A stretch of DNA of 45,374 nt from Acidimicrobiales bacterium AG-410-I20 (GCA_003215175.1 QCKS01000010.1:1-45374), one strand, 5' to 3'; shown: positions 1 through 10,125, numbered from the stretch's first letter. Notes: a model not told the origin generated them from the sequence alone. A program made the numbers and translations.

Positions 1-459
1 CTTTTCGACTCTTTGACGTCGGGCCTCTGCTGCTTGCTGACTAGGCCCAGAACGACCCCGTTGTTCATCTCGAGCTTGCTGCGTAGCAATTTCTTCTGAT
101 GTATATCTGCCCATAATGATCGTAATATGACAAGTTCGTTTCAGAATTGGGGTAGCACGACCGCGGGCACGAGGTCTCCATCGTTTTAACGTGGGGCCTT
201 CATCGGCGTAACATGCTGAGACAAAGAGTTCTTCAGCTGGAATTCCATCATTGTTTTCAGCATTTGAGACTGCTGAATCTAAACATTTCGCTACGACTTC
301 TGAAACACTGCGCTCTGAAAATGCAAGAATCTCAGAAGCCCTACCATAGGACTCTCCACGGATTAAATTTAAGACTTCCCGCGCCTTGAACGCCGAAACT
401 CTCACATAGCGAACAACTGCACGAGTACCAGGACGCTCGTTAGTCTTTGTGGCCGCCAT
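1..459 (-). CDS. rplV: 50S ribosomal protein L22, 3' end cut by window edge
   Basis: L22 lines the peptide exit tunnel and binds several 23S rRNA domains. Reading the minus strand from the ATG at 457-459 gives 153 open codons with no stop before the window edge. The start resembles L22 (RYVRVSAFKAREVLNLIRG), and the core contains the family block RWRPRARGRATPI near residues 94-106, followed by HITIIM. L22 core proteins are about 110-115 residues, so this one has a Gln/Arg-rich C-terminal extension of at least 35 residues, as many actinobacterial L22 proteins do. The ATG overlaps the rpsS stop by one base (TAATG), indicating translational coupling in the S10 operon. Identity is sure; the end lies outside the window. 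Confidence 0.96.
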   Translation of the reverse strand, partial: MAATKTNERPGTRAVVRYVRVSAFKAREVLNLIRGESYGRASEILAFSERSVSEVVAKCLDSAVSNAENNDGIPAEELFVSACYADEGPTLKRWRPRARGRATPILKRTCHITIIMGRYTSEEIATQQARDEQRGRSGPSQQAAEARRQRVEK

Positions 460-737
460 TAGCGCTGCGCTCCCTTTTCCTGTCCGGCATGATGTCGGAA
501 AGTCCGAGTTGGGGCAAACTCCCCTAACTTATGGCCGATCATTGCTTCTGTTATAAAGACAGGAACATGTTTACGACCATCATGAACTCCTAGAGTATGA
601 CCAATCATGTCTGGAATAATTGTGGACCTACGTGACCAAGTTCTAATAACTTTTTTATCTCCCGATGCATTCATCTCATCAACTTTTTTAAGTAGATGAT
701 CATCTACAAATGGTCCTTTTTTAAGACTCCGAGGCAT
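459..737 (-). CDS. rpsS: 30S ribosomal protein S19
   Basis: S19 sits in the head of the small subunit and helps form the A-site finger bridge. The 92-residue product starts [19 protein letters not shown] and contains [15 protein letters not shown] and HDGRKHVPV, which are family hallmarks. The length is normal. It lies 5 bases after rplB and overlaps rplV by one base, in the usual S10 operon order. Nothing is odd. Confidence 0.98.
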   Translation of the reverse strand: MPRSLKKGPFVDDHLLKKVDEMNASGDKKVIRTWSRRSTIIPDMIGHTLGVHDGRKHVPVFITEAMIGHKLGEFAPTRTFRHHAGQEKGAQR

Positions 738-742
738 ATCTC

Positions 743-1579
743 CTACCTTCGCGATCCACGACGTCGGCGTCGACGCACGATCATTTTGTCTGATTGTTTA
801 CTACGTGGACGAGTACGTCCTTCTGGTTTACCCCAAGGAGAAACTGGATGACGGCCACCAGATGACTTTCCTTCACCACCCCCAAGTGGATGGTCTACAG
901 GGTTCATCGCTACACCTCTAGTTTGAGGTCTAACGCCTTTCCAACGATTTCGCCCAGCTTTTCCTATTTTTGTTAATTCGTGTTCCTGGTTTCCAACTTC
1001 TCCGACTGTAGCTCGGCAATCAATTGGGACTCTTCTCATTTCTGTGCTTGGAAGACGCAAAGTCGCGTAACTCCCTTCCTTAGCAACTAGCTGAACACTT
1101 GATCCGGCACTACGAGCTAACTTTCCTCCGCCCTCGGGGTATAACTCAACATTATGAATTGTTGTTCCAACTGGGATATAGCGAAGCGGCAACGCATTAC
1201 CAGCCTTAATTTCAGATCCTTGTCCAGACTGAAGCGTCTCACCGACTTCTACGCCTTTTGGAGCAAGAATATATCGTTTTTCGCCGTCATGATAATGAAG
1301 AAGCAAGATACGACAACTGCGATTTGGATCGTATTCAACGGCAGCAACTTTGGCTGGAACCCCATCTTTATTCCGTCGGAAATCAACTAATCGATACTGT
1401 TGTTTATGCCCGCCTCCACGGTGACGAGCGGTTTTGCGACCATAGTTATTACGACCACCAGTTGATTTCTGTTTCTCTACAAGAGAACGTTCAGGTTTAG
1501 TCTTTGTTATCTCGGAAAAATCAGAGACTGTTTGAAATCGGCGACCCGGGCTAGTTGGTTTACGTCTACGTTGCGGCAT
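743..1579 (-). CDS. rplB: 50S ribosomal protein L2
   Basis: L2 supports subunit association and the peptidyl transferase centre. The product is 278 residues, the usual length. Near the C-terminus it carries [17 protein letters not shown], which includes the conserved histidine important for peptidyl transfer, followed by the basic tail [10 protein letters not shown]. The reading frame is open upstream to 1636, but that would overlap rplW by more than 50 bases and add non-conserved residues. The ATG at 1577-1579, giving [14 protein letters not shown], is 4 bases after the rplW stop and matches family N-termini, so it was chosen. Confidence 0.97.
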   Translation of the reverse strand: MPQRRRKPTSPGRRFQTVSDFSEITKTKPERSLVEKQKSTGGRNNYGRKTARHRGGGHKQQYRLVDFRRNKDGVPAKVAAVEYDPNRSCRILLLHYHDGEKRYILAPKGVEVGETLQSGQGSEIKAGNALPLRYIPVGTTIHNVELYPEGGGKLARSAGSSVQLVAKEGSYATLRLPSTEMRRVPIDCRATVGEVGNQEHELTKIGKAGRNRWKGVRPQTRGVAMNPVDHPLGGGEGKSSGGRHPVSPWGKPEGRTRPRSKQSDKMIVRRRRRRGSRR

Positions 1580-1583
1580 ATAA

Positions 1584-1874
1584 CTAAACCTCAAACAATT
1601 CAATTGAGTCACCCTCAATAAGGGTGACATAAGCACGTTTTATATCAGGTCGTTTGCCAAAGGTTCCGTTACGTCGATTGCGCTTTCTTTTTCCATCACG
1701 ATTCAAAGTATTTACTTTGGTTACTGTTACATCAAAAACTGTTTCAATCGCATCTCTTATTTCTGGTTTTGTAGCCGATTTATGTACTACAAAAGTGTAG
1801 ACATTGTCCTCAAGAAGGCTGTAAGACTTCTCAGAGACGACTGGTTCAATTATGACATCTCTTGGATCTTTCAT
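1584..1874 (-). CDS. rplW: 50S ribosomal protein L23
   Basis: L23 sits at the exit tunnel and docks trigger factor and the signal recognition particle. The 96-residue product begins [18 protein letters not shown], a standard L23 opening, and contains [16 protein letters not shown] and the basic loop [20 protein letters not shown]. The start at 1874 was chosen because its ATG overlaps the rplD stop as ATGA; the frame is open to 1931, but that part lies inside rplD and is not conserved. It is in the S10 operon between rplD and rplB. Confidence 0.97.
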   Translation of the reverse strand: MKDPRDVIIEPVVSEKSYSLLEDNVYTFVVHKSATKPEIRDAIETVFDVTVTKVNTLNRDGKRKRNRRNGTFGKRPDIKRAYVTLIEGDSIELFEV

Positions 1875-2500
1875 TTCTCTTCTTCTTTCTGCGTTGAAGA
1901 AGGCAAAGTTTCTTTTGTGAAAATCACCCAATCGCTTACCAAGATGTCATAAGCATTTAATTCACCACGGCTCACTGTGTGCACCATTGGTAGGTTCGCG
2001 AAACTCTTCCAAGTATTTACTTCTTCGATGTCAGCGACTATTAGAACACGTCCTTCAGCTCCCAATTTCGCTAATGAATTTCTAGCTTCTTTTGTTGAAG
2101 GAACTTCGAAGTTCCAAGAATCTACGACCATCACTTTGCCTTCTGCTGCGCGATCTGAAAGAGCTGATCTTAAAGCTAGGGCGATCATTTTCTTTGGTGT
2201 TCTCTGGGCGTAACTTCGTGGCTTAGGCCCTAGAGCGACACCACCGCCACGCCATATTGGAGATCTGATTGATCCATGTCGCGCTCTACCTGTTCCCTTT
2301 TGCCTCCATGGCTTAGCTCCCCCTCCACGGACTTCAGAACGGGTTTTTGTACTTTGAGTTCCGCTTCGTCGAGCAGCTAATTGTGCTGTTACGACTTGAT
2401 GCATTACTGCCACATTTGGCTCAATGCCAAAAATATTTTGATCTAAATCTATTGATCCAGATGATTTTCCATTGCGGTCCTGTAAGGCGACACTACTCAT
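1871..2500 (-). CDS. rplD: 50S ribosomal protein L4
   Basis: L4 is an early-assembly large-subunit protein with an internal loop reaching into the exit tunnel. In Escherichia coli it also represses its own operon. The 209-residue product has the conserved loop [20 protein letters not shown] and [19 protein letters not shown], then [19 protein letters not shown]. Its length is typical. It starts 2 bases after rplC and overlaps rplW by four bases. Whether L4 controls this operon is unknown; a structured candidate site lies upstream of rplC at 3210-3236. Confidence 0.97.
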   Translation of the reverse strand: MSSVALQDRNGKSSGSIDLDQNIFGIEPNVAVMHQVVTAQLAARRSGTQSTKTRSEVRGGGAKPWRQKGTGRARHGSIRSPIWRGGGVALGPKPRSYAQRTPKKMIALALRSALSDRAAEGKVMVVDSWNFEVPSTKEARNSLAKLGAEGRVLIVADIEEVNTWKSFANLPMVHTVSRGELNAYDILVSDWVIFTKETLPSSTQKEEEK

Positions 2501-2502
2501 AG

Positions 2503-3141
2503 CTATGCTCCTTTGACCGCATCACGGATTAGTACCACGGAACCATTTGGACCCGGTACTGCACCTCTGACAAGTAAAATTTCACGTTCTGCATCTGCTT
2601 GAACAACCGACAAATTAAGAATGGTTGTTTTCTGGTTTCCCATGCGTCCAGGCATGCGTTTTCCTCTAAATATTCGAGATGGAGTAGCACATTGTCCAAC
2701 AGCCCCAGGCTTGCGATGTACTTTATGAGCACCGTGTGAAGCTGGTAAACCTCCAAACCCATGGCGCTTCATCGCACCTGCAAATCCTTTTCCTTTACTT
2801 ACTGAAGTAACGTCAACACGGCCTATCTCAGCCATTTCATCAACCGTTATTTCTTGACCTACTTGATAATCAGCCACATCATCAACTCGGAGTTCTACTA
2901 GCCGACTACCAGGAACAACACCCGAGTTAGCAAAATGGCCAGCTTCAGGTTGTTTCATTTTTTCGATATCTTTTTCACCGAACGTGACCTGAAGAGCACT
3001 GTATCCGTCACGTTCTTGTGTCTTAACTTGAACTACACGGTTTGGCCGTACACGCAGAACAGTTACAGGAATGACTTGATTATCATCATCCCATACTTGT
3101 GTCATGCCGACTTTTTCGCCGACTATTGCTTTATTGGCCAT
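2503..3141 (-). CDS. rplC: 50S ribosomal protein L3
   Basis: L3 is an early-assembly protein reaching the peptidyl transferase centre. The product is 212 residues and starts MANKAIVGEKVGMTQVW. Its central loop includes GFGGLPASHGAHKVHRKPGA and GQCATPSRIFRGKRMPGRMG; this loop carries the glutamine that PrmB methylates in other bacteria. Unlike most genomes, rplC is not preceded by rpsJ. A 256-base gap and two unrelated genes intervene, so rplC is the first gene of its transcription unit and must have its own promoter in 3142-3397. Confidence 0.97.
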   Translation of the reverse strand: MANKAIVGEKVGMTQVWDDDNQVIPVTVLRVRPNRVVQVKTQERDGYSALQVTFGEKDIEKMKQPEAGHFANSGVVPGSRLVELRVDDVADYQVGQEITVDEMAEIGRVDVTSVSKGKGFAGAMKRHGFGGLPASHGAHKVHRKPGAVGQCATPSRIFRGKRMPGRMGNQKTTILNLSVVQADAEREILLVRGAVPGPNGSVVLIRDAVKGA

Positions 3142-3397
3142 AACTATTCCTGATTTTTGGCAAATTAACTTTCAAAAGTGCCAAAACTAGATGCTTATTC
3201 AAATGGAAACTCCGCATAGGCAGGTGCCCAGCGGAGCGGATAATTCGGTTGTGTCATGTGGTTCCTGCTCTTTAACAGATCCAGGCCTATATGAACTTCA
3301 GTTTGTCACGTAGGGAATTTCCCAAATACGCCAAGAGTTAAGGCTAAAGGGAAAGATGTGCTAATCCAACTATTGAGTACGAGTATCCCTCCTAAAT
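3142..3397. promoter_or_regulatory. Divergent intergenic region upstream of rplC and the AI-2E-family gene
   Basis: This 256-base gap separates divergently transcribed rplC (minus) and an AI-2E-family permease (plus), so it must hold promoters in both directions. I could not find a convincing -35/-10 pair on either strand. The clearest structure is a nested inverted repeat at 3210-3236. No gene is seen in the gap. Confidence 0.5.
3210..3236 (-). promoter_or_regulatory. Nested stem-loop in the rplC 5' leader
   Basis: The sequence forms an outer 6-bp stem CTCCGC/GCGGAG and an inner GGC(AGGT)GCC stem separated by a small asymmetric internal loop. It lies about 70-95 bases upstream of the rplC ATG. 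No T-run follows on either strand, so a simple terminator is unlikely. It may be a ribosomal-protein binding leader or a protein-binding dyad. The structure is seen; the role is inferred. Confidence 0.4.
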
Positions 3398-3424
3398 GTG
3401 TTTTTTAACACTACTTTCAAGTTG

Positions 3425-4576
3425 ATGTCTAAAACACCAGAGTCAGATAATTCGTCTAAACCACCTAAATGGCTAACTAGAGCCATCCTCTTAGGTCTTA
3501 TTGGTTACGCGATTTTGGGGTATGTATTAAGTATTCTTTCTGACCTGCGGTCATTATCAATAATGATTCTGGTGTCCCTTTTCCTTTCCTTTGCAATTGA
3601 ACCTGCTGTAAACAGAATGGAGAGGTGGAATATACGCCGCGGCTTAGCCACTGGATTGATGTTTCTAGGGGTTCTAGGGGCAATAGGAGGATTTGGCATC
3701 GCTGTAGGCTCACTTCTAGCAGACCAACTAACAGAATTCTCAGAGAACGTCCCGAATTACCTTTCTGATATTGACGAATTTCTTGAAGACAATTTTGGCA
3801 TTGAGGGTGCCACTGCAGATATTCAAGCAGATTATGAAAATGGGGCTCTTGCTAAACAATTAGGCTCATTTGCTGATGACTTAGCTCAATTTGGCTCAAC
3901 TGTCGTGAATATTTTGTTCCAATTATTCACGATCGGACTTTTTTCTTTTTACCTTGTAGCAGAAGGACCAAAATTAAGACGCTCAGTATGTTCTCTTCTT
4001 CCCGCTCATCGGCAAAAAAGAGTTTTAGAAATCTGGGATATAGCTATTGCTAAAACCGGTGGCTACATTGCTTCGCGAGCGATACTTGCCTTAATCGCTG
4101 CCCTTATCCATTGGGCGGCCTTTGTAATTATTGGTATGCCTTCTTCATTAGCGCTTGCGATATGGGTGGGTGTAATTTCTCAGTTCATTCCGGTTGTTGG
4201 TACCTATATTGCTGGTGTTCTCCCACTCCTAGTCGGATTGCTAGATGAGCCTGCTACCGGTATTTGGGCCCTGATAATCATTGTTGTCTATCAACAGTTA
4301 GAGAACTACATACTCTCCCCTCGTATTACTGCCCAGACTATGGAGATCCATGTTGCCGTTGCATTTGGAGCCGTTATCGCGGGTAACGCTATTCTTGGCA
4401 TCGTTGGAGCCCTTCTTGCTCTTCCTTTTGCTGCTACCCTTCAATCAATTTTTTCTGCTGCGGCTGAACGTCACGATATAGACGAAGATTTATTATTTGA
4501 AAGTCGTCGAAGACGTGGACACGCTGAGAGCAAAGAGATAAATGAGTCCGAAGACGAAGATGCGGAAGATGACTAG
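3425..4576 (+). CDS. AI-2E family transporter (PerM-like permease)
   Basis: This is an integral membrane protein of the AI-2E/PerM family (PF01594), whose members include antiporters and putative exporters; the substrate here cannot be told. The translation has about eight hydrophobic helices, with the family blocks QFIPVVGTYIAGVLP and GIWALIIIVVYQQLENYI and LSPRITAQTMEIHVAV in the second half. The C-terminal tail is very acidic (ESEDEDAEDD). Two in-frame Met codons are possible, at 3398 and 3425; neither has a strong Shine-Dalgarno, and the second gives a more usual N-terminus. It is one of only three plus-strand genes here. It converges on the YccA gene with a 10-base gap and splits the S10 operon. 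Confidence 0.88.
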   Translation: MSKTPESDNSSKPPKWLTRAILLGLIGYAILGYVLSILSDLRSLSIMILVSLFLSFAIEPAVNRMERWNIRRGLATGLMFLGVLGAIGGFGIAVGSLLADQLTEFSENVPNYLSDIDEFLEDNFGIEGATADIQADYENGALAKQLGSFADDLAQFGSTVVNILFQLFTIGLFSFYLVAEGPKLRRSVCSLLPAHRQKRVLEIWDIAIAKTGGYIASRAILALIAALIHWAAFVIIGMPSSLALAIWVGVISQFIPVVGTYIAGVLPLLVGLLDEPATGIWALIIIVVYQQLENYILSPRITAQTMEIHVAVAFGAVIAGNAILGIVGALLALPFAATLQSIFSAAAERHDIDEDLLFESRRRRGHAESKEINESEDEDAEDD

Positions 4577-4586
4577 GTTCGAATTA

Positions 4587-5372
4587 TTAATCGTTGCTTC
4601 GTATTTTTGCAAGTAAACGAAGAATCTCTAAGTAGACCCAAATTGTAGTCAGTAGTAAACCAAAGCCAGCGAGCCATTCCACTTCTTTGGGCGCCTTGGC
4701 TTCTACTGCTTTTTCGATCAAATCAAAATCAAGTAAATAATGCATTGACGCAATGCCTACAACTACCAGACTTATAAGAATGCCAAATGGTCCTGAATCA
4801 TGAAGGAATGGGACTTGGAAATTGACTCCAACAAGGTGCATCAAGATCTGGAATAGGTAAACCCCCATGATGGCAAAAGTTGCACCGAAGATAAACCGGC
4901 GCATTTTTCCTGTTACTTTTACAATGCGAGTGCTGTAAAGCCATAGCATTGTGCCAAATACTCCAACGGTTAATAGTGCGGCTTGTAAAGCTATTCCATC
5001 AAAGCTGTATTCGTACAACTTGGTTATTGAGCCAAGAAGTAAGCCTTCAACAACTGCGTAAATTGGAGCGAGAATTCGTGCAAAAGATGGTTTCAAGTAC
5101 GATGCGAAACAAAGAACTAATCCAGCAAGTACAGCAGGGATATACCAGCCGGGTAAAGAAACATTGACCGGAGATACTTCTGTGATGGCCCATCCAATAA
5201 AACCACCAATTAGTAAGAGTGCGAAAAGTAACCGAGTTACTCGAGCTACTCCCCTAATGGTTATGAATTCTTCTGAAGATGGAAGCCTGTCTCTACGAGC
5301 CCGAAGCCCCTTGGGTTCTTCAATAGGGCTATCCATTTGAAGTGTTTCTTCATTTAGTAACGCGTTACTCAT
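4587..5372 (-). CDS. Bax inhibitor-1/YccA family membrane protein
   Basis: The product is 261 residues with an approximately 40-residue cytoplasmic, charged N-terminus followed by about seven hydrophobic helices. It ends in a charged stretch after WLAGFGLLLTTIWVYLEILR, which resembles the actinobacterial Bax1-I group (PF12811). Family members are membrane proteins linked in other systems to ion leak or membrane protease control; the bacterial role is poorly defined. It lies 33 bases after rpsJ on the same strand with no obvious terminator between, so it may be co-transcribed with the str operon. It converges with the AI-2E-family gene. Confidence 0.85.
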   Translation of the reverse strand: MSNALLNEETLQMDSPIEEPKGLRARRDRLPSSEEFITIRGVARVTRLLFALLLIGGFIGWAITEVSPVNVSLPGWYIPAVLAGLVLCFASYLKPSFARILAPIYAVVEGLLLGSITKLYEYSFDGIALQAALLTVGVFGTMLWLYSTRIVKVTGKMRRFIFGATFAIMGVYLFQILMHLVGVNFQVPFLHDSGPFGILISLVVVGIASMHYLLDFDLIEKAVEAKAPKEVEWLAGFGLLLTTIWVYLEILRLLAKIRSND

Positions 5373-5405
5373 TCAAATTCCTAAAACTTTTCAGCCTTGA
5401 AAGAA

Positions 5406-5726
5406 CTAACTTTGTTGAAGTTTTATTTCAATATCAACGCCGGCTGGTAGGTCAAGACGCTGGAGAGAATCAACTGTTTTAGCCCCAGGATTAACGATGT
5501 CAAGTAAACGCTTGTGTATACGCATCTCAAAGTGTTCACGTGAATCTTTATCTTTGAATGGTCCTTTTATGACCGTGTACCGATGTTTTTCAGTTGGAAG
5601 AGGAACCGGACCACGAATATCTGCTTTTGTTCGGCGAACTGTTTCCACAATCTTTTTTGTGGATTGGTCGATCACTTCGTGATCATATGCCTTAAGACGT
5701 ATTCTGATTTTTTGTCCGGTTGCCAT
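5406..5726 (-). CDS. rpsJ: 30S ribosomal protein S10 / NusE
   Basis: S10 works in the small-subunit head and, as NusE, in transcription antitermination with NusB and in NusG coupling. The 106-residue product contains [34 protein letters not shown] and [18 protein letters not shown], all family hallmarks. It starts 5 bases after tuf, so it is the last ribosomal gene of the str unit. In most bacteria rpsJ directly precedes rplC; here two unrelated genes separate them. Confidence 0.98.
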   Translation of the reverse strand: MATGQKIRIRLKAYDHEVIDQSTKKIVETVRRTKADIRGPVPLPTEKHRYTVIKGPFKDKDSREHFEMRIHKRLLDIVNPGAKTVDSLQRLDLPAGVDIEIKLQQS

Positions 5727-5731
5727 TGCTG

Positions 5732-6922
5732 TTACTTAATTACTTTTGTAACTGCGCCAGCCCCAACGGTTCTGCCACCTTCACGAATGGCGAACCGAAG
5801 ACCTTCATCCATAGCAATTGGAGCTATTAGCTCAACTGTCATGGATGTGTTGTCTCCTGGCATACACATCTCTGTTCCATCAGGAAGTGCGATAGTTCCG
5901 GTTACGTCAGTTGTTCTGAAATAGAACTGTGGTCGGTAGTTGGAGAAGAAAGGCTTATGCCGCCCTCCCTCTTTCTGATCCAAGACATACACCTCTGCTT
6001 CAAAATGAGTATGAGGAGTAATAGATCCAGGCTTAGCTAGAACCTGACCCCTCTGTACATCTTCTTTATCAATTCCACGTAGAAGTACACCTACGTTGTC
6101 TCCTGCTTGACCTTCGTCAAGAATCTTTCGGAACATTTCAACACCTGTACACGTCGTTGTTGCGGTTTCTTTAAGCCCGATAATTTCGATGTTGTCGCTA
6201 GTGTTAATAATTCCTTGTTCAATTCTTCCTGTTACTACGGTTCCGCGTCCGGTAATTGAGAAGACATCTTCAATTGGCATTAAGAAGTCTTTATCAACAT
6301 CGCGATCAGGAGTAGGGACATAAGCATCTACTTGAGACATCAATTCAACAATCTGATCGCCTGCATCACTGTCTCCCTCAAGAGCCTTGAGTGCGGAAAC
6401 TCGACAAACAGGGGTGTCGTCACCAGGGAAGTTGTACTCATCAAGGAGTTCTCTTACTTCCATTTCAACAAGTTCAAGAAGTTCTTCGTCATCCACCATG
6501 TCACATTTGTTCAAAGCGACAACAATTTTTGGAACTCCTACCTGTCGAGCTAACAGAACGTGCTCTCTTGTTTGAGGCATAGGTCCGTCTGCTGCTGAAA
6601 CAACCAAAATTGCTCCATCTACCTGAGCTGCGCCGGTAATCATGTTCTTGATGTAGTCAGCGTGTCCAGGCATATCTACGTGGGCATAGTGACGGTTGTC
6701 TGTCTCGTATTCAACGTGTGAAACATTAATTGTGATTCCACGTTCACGTTCTTCAGGTGCCTTATCAATGTCCCCAAACTCAGTAAAAGATGTGGACTCC
6801 GGATTACGGTCTGAAAGGACCTTTGTTATAGCTGCGGTAAGTGTTGTTTTACCATGATCGATATGTCCCATGGTTCCAACATTTACGTGTGGCTTGTTGC
6901 GTTCGAACTGCTCCTTGGCCAT
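5732..6922 (-). CDS. tuf: Elongation factor Tu
   Basis: EF-Tu is the GTPase that brings aminoacyl-tRNA to the ribosome. The 396-residue product has the P-loop GHIDHGKT at about residues 19-26, the switch region [23 protein letters not shown], the NKCD guanine-specificity motif and a SAL motif. It ends [10 protein letters not shown]. Length and domain order (G domain, then two beta-barrels) are normal. It lies 26 bases after fusA and 5 bases before rpsJ. No second tuf is in the window. Confidence 0.98.
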   Translation of the reverse strand: MAKEQFERNKPHVNVGTMGHIDHGKTTLTAAITKVLSDRNPESTSFTEFGDIDKAPEERERGITINVSHVEYETDNRHYAHVDMPGHADYIKNMITGAAQVDGAILVVSAADGPMPQTREHVLLARQVGVPKIVVALNKCDMVDDEELLELVEMEVRELLDEYNFPGDDTPVCRVSALKALEGDSDAGDQIVELMSQVDAYVPTPDRDVDKDFLMPIEDVFSITGRGTVVTGRIEQGIINTSDNIEIIGLKETATTTCTGVEMFRKILDEGQAGDNVGVLLRGIDKEDVQRGQVLAKPGSITPHTHFEAEVYVLDQKEGGRHKPFFSNYRPQFYFRTTDVTGTIALPDGTEMCMPGDNTSMTVELIAPIAMDEGLRFAIREGGRTVGAGAVTKVIK

Positions 6923-6948
6923 TGCTTTTTCCTTAATTTCTCTCTTTT

Positions 6949-9039
6949 TTATTCACCGCGTATGCGGCTTACGATCTCTTCTTGCACTGACCCGGGTGTT
7001 TGTTGGTACGAGTCAAACTGCATGGTATAAGTCGCACGCCCTTGAGTGCGCGACCGCAAATCTGTAGCGTATCCAAACATTTCCGATAACGGTACCTGTG
7101 CGGAAACAACTTGATTTGGTCCACGGGCTTCCATTTGTCCAACTCGCCCACGTCGAGAGTTCAAATCACCCACTACATCCCCCATATAATCTTCAGGAGT
7201 TACTACTTCAACAGCCATAATTGGCTCTAATAAGACTGGCTTAGCGCGAGGCATAACTTCCCTAAACCATGCTTGTGCAGCAATTTTAAACGCCATTTCT
7301 GAAGAGTCAACATCATGGTGTTTCCCATCTTCAAGAGTTACTTTTAGTCCAAGCACTGGAAAGCCAGCTAACACACCATTGGTTAGTGAAGACTCAATCC
7401 CCTGATTCACCGCTGGGATATATTCTTTAGGTATACGGCCACCAGTAACTGTGTCTTCAAAGGAATAGGTTGAACCTTCTTCGCCAGTCCATGGCTCAAC
7501 GGAGGCAACTATTTCTGCGAATTGACCTGAACCACCACTTTGTTTCTTATGTGTATATCTATGACTTTCAATATTTTTAGTAATCGTCTCTCGGTAAGCT
7601 ACTTGTGGTCGACCGACATTGGCGTCTACCCGGAATTCACGCAACATTCTGTCAACAAGAACTTCAAGGTGTAGTTCGCCCATACCGCCAATAATGGTTT
7701 GACCGGTTTCATCATCACTGTGCACAGTGAATGTTGGGTCTTCTTCAGATAAAGAGAATAAGGCTTTACCCATTTTGTCTTGATCCGCTTTTGATCGTGG
7801 TTCCACGGCAACATGAATCACAGGATCTGGGAAGTCTAATTTCTCTAGCATGATGGGGTGATCTACCGAGGACAGCGTGTCTCCGGTTCTAGTGTTCTTC
7901 ATACCTATTCCGGCTACGATGTCGCCCGTTCGAACGTCATCTCGATCTTCACGATCGTTTGCATGCATTTCTAGAATTCGCCCAATTCTTTCTTTAGCTC
8001 CCGTACGAGTATTCAAAACAGTTCCACCTTTTTCGAGGGTGCCGCTGTAAACACGGAAGTATGTCAATTTCCCTACATGTGGGTCTGTCATGATTTTGAA
8101 GGCCAAAGCAGAGAAAGGCTCATTGTCATCAACCGATCTAGTCTCGTCCTCTTCAGTGCGGGGATGAAGACCTTCTACTGGTGGGAGGTCAACTGGAGAG
8201 GGTAAGAACTCAACAACTGCATCGAGTAAGGGTTGAACTCCCTTGTTCTTAAAAGCGCTACCCGTAAGAATTGGGACACAGTCTCCAGAAAGAGTCCCAG
8301 CTCTAATGGCTGTGCGAAGATCTTCTTCGGTTATTTCTTCTTCGCTAACAAATTTCTCGAGAATATTTTCATCAAACTCAGCTAATACATCAATAAGTCC
8401 GGAACGATATTCTGCTGCTTTTGCTGTTAAATCTTCTGGTATGTCAACGACATCCCATGAAGCTCCTAGATCTTCGCTCTGCCATACAAGAGCTTTCATA
8501 GCAATTAAATCAATGACTCCGGCGAAATCTGATTCAGATCCGATCGGAAGTTGTATTACGGCAGATTTGCACCCGAGTCGTTCATTTATTGTGTCTAATA
8601 CAAAGTAAAAATCGGCTCCAATTCTGTCCATTTTGTTGATGAAACACATTCTGGGAACTTTGTATCTATCGGCTTGTCTCCAAACAGTTTCTGTTTGTGG
8701 TTCAACGCCTGCAACACCATCAAATACAGCAACTGCGCCATCAAGAACTCTTAAGGATCTCTCTACCTCGACTGTGAAATCAACGTGCCCTGGGGTATCT
8801 ATGATGTTGATTCGGTGGTCATTCCAGAAGCAACTAGTGGCTGCAGAAGTAATTGTTATCCCACGTTCCTGTTCTTGTTCCATCCAATCCATGGTGGCTG
8901 CACCATCATGTACTTCACCGATCTTGTAATTCACTCCGGTGTAATAGAGAATGCGCTCTGTAGTAGTGGTTTTACCAGCGTCAATATGGGCCATAATGCC
9001 GATATTGCGTGTTTTTTCTAGGGGATGTCGATCAGCCAT
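6949..9039 (-). CDS. fusA: Elongation factor G
   Basis: EF-G is the GTPase that drives translocation and, with RRF, ribosome recycling. The 696-residue product opens [20 protein letters not shown] (P-loop), followed by [11 protein letters not shown] (switch), [10 protein letters not shown] and [10 protein letters not shown]. Domain IV carries [12 protein letters not shown], and the C-terminus has [11 protein letters not shown]. The length fits bacterial EF-G. It is the third gene of the str operon, 93 bases after rpsG; that gap is AT-rich and shows no convincing promoter or terminator. Confidence 0.98.
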   Translation of the reverse strand: MADRHPLEKTRNIGIMAHIDAGKTTTTERILYYTGVNYKIGEVHDGAATMDWMEQEQERGITITSAATSCFWNDHRINIIDTPGHVDFTVEVERSLRVLDGAVAVFDGVAGVEPQTETVWRQADRYKVPRMCFINKMDRIGADFYFVLDTINERLGCKSAVIQLPIGSESDFAGVIDLIAMKALVWQSEDLGASWDVVDIPEDLTAKAAEYRSGLIDVLAEFDENILEKFVSEEEITEEDLRTAIRAGTLSGDCVPILTGSAFKNKGVQPLLDAVVEFLPSPVDLPPVEGLHPRTEEDETRSVDDNEPFSALAFKIMTDPHVGKLTYFRVYSGTLEKGGTVLNTRTGAKERIGRILEMHANDREDRDDVRTGDIVAGIGMKNTRTGDTLSSVDHPIMLEKLDFPDPVIHVAVEPRSKADQDKMGKALFSLSEEDPTFTVHSDDETGQTIIGGMGELHLEVLVDRMLREFRVDANVGRPQVAYRETITKNIESHRYTHKKQSGGSGQFAEIVASVEPWTGEEGSTYSFEDTVTGGRIPKEYIPAVNQGIESSLTNGVLAGFPVLGLKVTLEDGKHHDVDSSEMAFKIAAQAWFREVMPRAKPVLLEPIMAVEVVTPEDYMGDVVGDLNSRRGRVGQMEARGPNQVVSAQVPLSEMFGYATDLRSRTQGRATYTMQFDSYQQTPGSVQEEIVSRIRGE

Positions 9040-9132
9040 TTTTTACTCGCGTTTATTTATTTTAATGTTTAGGGATTTCAACTAACTTCTGAAGTAATTT
9101 TAGAGCATTCTCGCTTTATTTCGGGGAATGTT

Positions 9133-9603
9133 CTACCAACGATAATGAGCGAAGGCTTTATTAGCTTCAGCCATCTTATGTGTGTCTTCTCGTCGTTTCA
9201 CCGATGCTCCAACACCATTTGAAGCATCTAGTATTTCATTTGCTAGACGTTCGGCCATAGTATGTTCACGCCTTGATCGGGCAAAAGTAACCATCCAGCG
9301 AATCGCTAGAGTCGTCGCTCGACGAGGACGAACTTCAACAGGTACTTGATAAGTTGCTCCGCCCACTCGTCTACTTTTAACTTCTAACTGTGGCTTAACA
9401 TTTTCTAAAGCGTTCTTTAATGCACTAACGGGATCTGAACCAGTTTTGGTTTCAACAGTAGCTAATGCCTCATAAACGATGCCTTCAGCAGTTGACCGTT
9501 TACCTCGTTGCAATATTTTATTTATTAACTGCGTTACTAAAACTGAACGATAAACCGGGTCTGGTGTTAACTCGCGGCGTAAGGCAGGTCCTTTTCTTGG
9601 CAT
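9133..9603 (-). CDS. rpsG: 30S ribosomal protein S7
   Basis: S7 nucleates assembly of the small-subunit head and contacts E-site tRNA. The 156-residue product starts [20 protein letters not shown] and has [37 protein letters not shown] and a C-terminal [17 protein letters not shown]. Length and motifs are standard. It starts 2 bases after rpsL. Confidence 0.98.
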   Translation of the reverse strand: MPRKGPALRRELTPDPVYRSVLVTQLINKILQRGKRSTAEGIVYEALATVETKTGSDPVSALKNALENVKPQLEVKSRRVGGATYQVPVEVRPRRATTLAIRWMVTFARSRREHTMAERLANEILDASNGVGASVKRREDTHKMAEANKAFAHYRW

Positions 9604-9605
9604 GA

Positions 9606-9977
9606 CTAGCCTTCCTTCTTTGCGCCATACCGGCTGCGGGCTTGTTGTCTTTGGCTGACACCAGCGGTGTCAAGAGTGCCTCGGATTACTTTATATCTAA
9701 CTCCAGGAAGATCTTTTACACGGCCACCTCTTACAAGCACTATTGAGTGTTCTTGTAGATTGTGTCCCTCACCAGGAATGTATGCAGTTACTTCAATACC
9801 AGTTGTAAGTCGAACACGAGCAACTTTCCGCAAAGCAGAATTTGGTTTTTTAGGCGTAGTTGTGAAAACACGCGTACAAACTCCACGCCTTTGTGGTGCT
9901 CCGTTAAGTGCAGGCGTAGATTCTTTAGTTCTTTTCGATTTACGTCCTTTTCGAACTAATTGTTGAATTGTGGGCAC
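9606..9977 (-). CDS. rpsL: 30S ribosomal protein S12
   Basis: S12 is a decoding-centre protein. The 123-residue product starts at a GTG (9975-9977) and contains [19 protein letters not shown] and [16 protein letters not shown]. Both lysines whose mutation commonly gives streptomycin resistance (Escherichia coli K43 and K88) are present, so the protein looks wild type at those sites. It is the first gene of the str unit, 148 bases after rpoC. Confidence 0.97.
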   Translation of the reverse strand: MPTIQQLVRKGRKSKRTKESTPALNGAPQRRGVCTRVFTTTPKKPNSALRKVARVRLTTGIEVTAYIPGEGHNLQEHSIVLVRGGRVKDLPGVRYKVIRGTLDTAGVSQRQQARSRYGAKKEG

Positions 9978-10042
9978 AGAACTACCTCAAAAAAATTTTC
10001 TACTAAGTCTGGAGAGGATACGAATTTTTACTTTCGAACCTT

Positions 10043-10076
10043 GGTTGGATTTAATGTCCAGACATGGTTTCCAACC
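10043..10076 (-). promoter_or_regulatory. Inverted repeat between rpoC and rpsL
   Basis: Arms GGTTGGA and TCCAACC (7 bp, perfect) enclose a second symmetric pair ATGTC/GACAT, with matching 4-base spacers on each side, so the whole 34-base segment is a near-palindrome. It is about 50 bases after the rpoC stop and about 65 bases before the rpsL GTG. No T-run follows in the direction of transcription, so an intrinsic terminator is doubtful. An RNA processing site or operator is possible. The symmetry is seen; the role is unknown. Confidence 0.45.
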
Positions 10077-10125
10077 GATAGACGAGTCTACGAGCAACGA
10101 TTCCACTTACAAACAAATCATGAAG

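Noticed and set aside
1580-1636. Upstream start for rplB
   Set aside because: The extension would lie inside rplW and adds residues not seen in L2 proteins.
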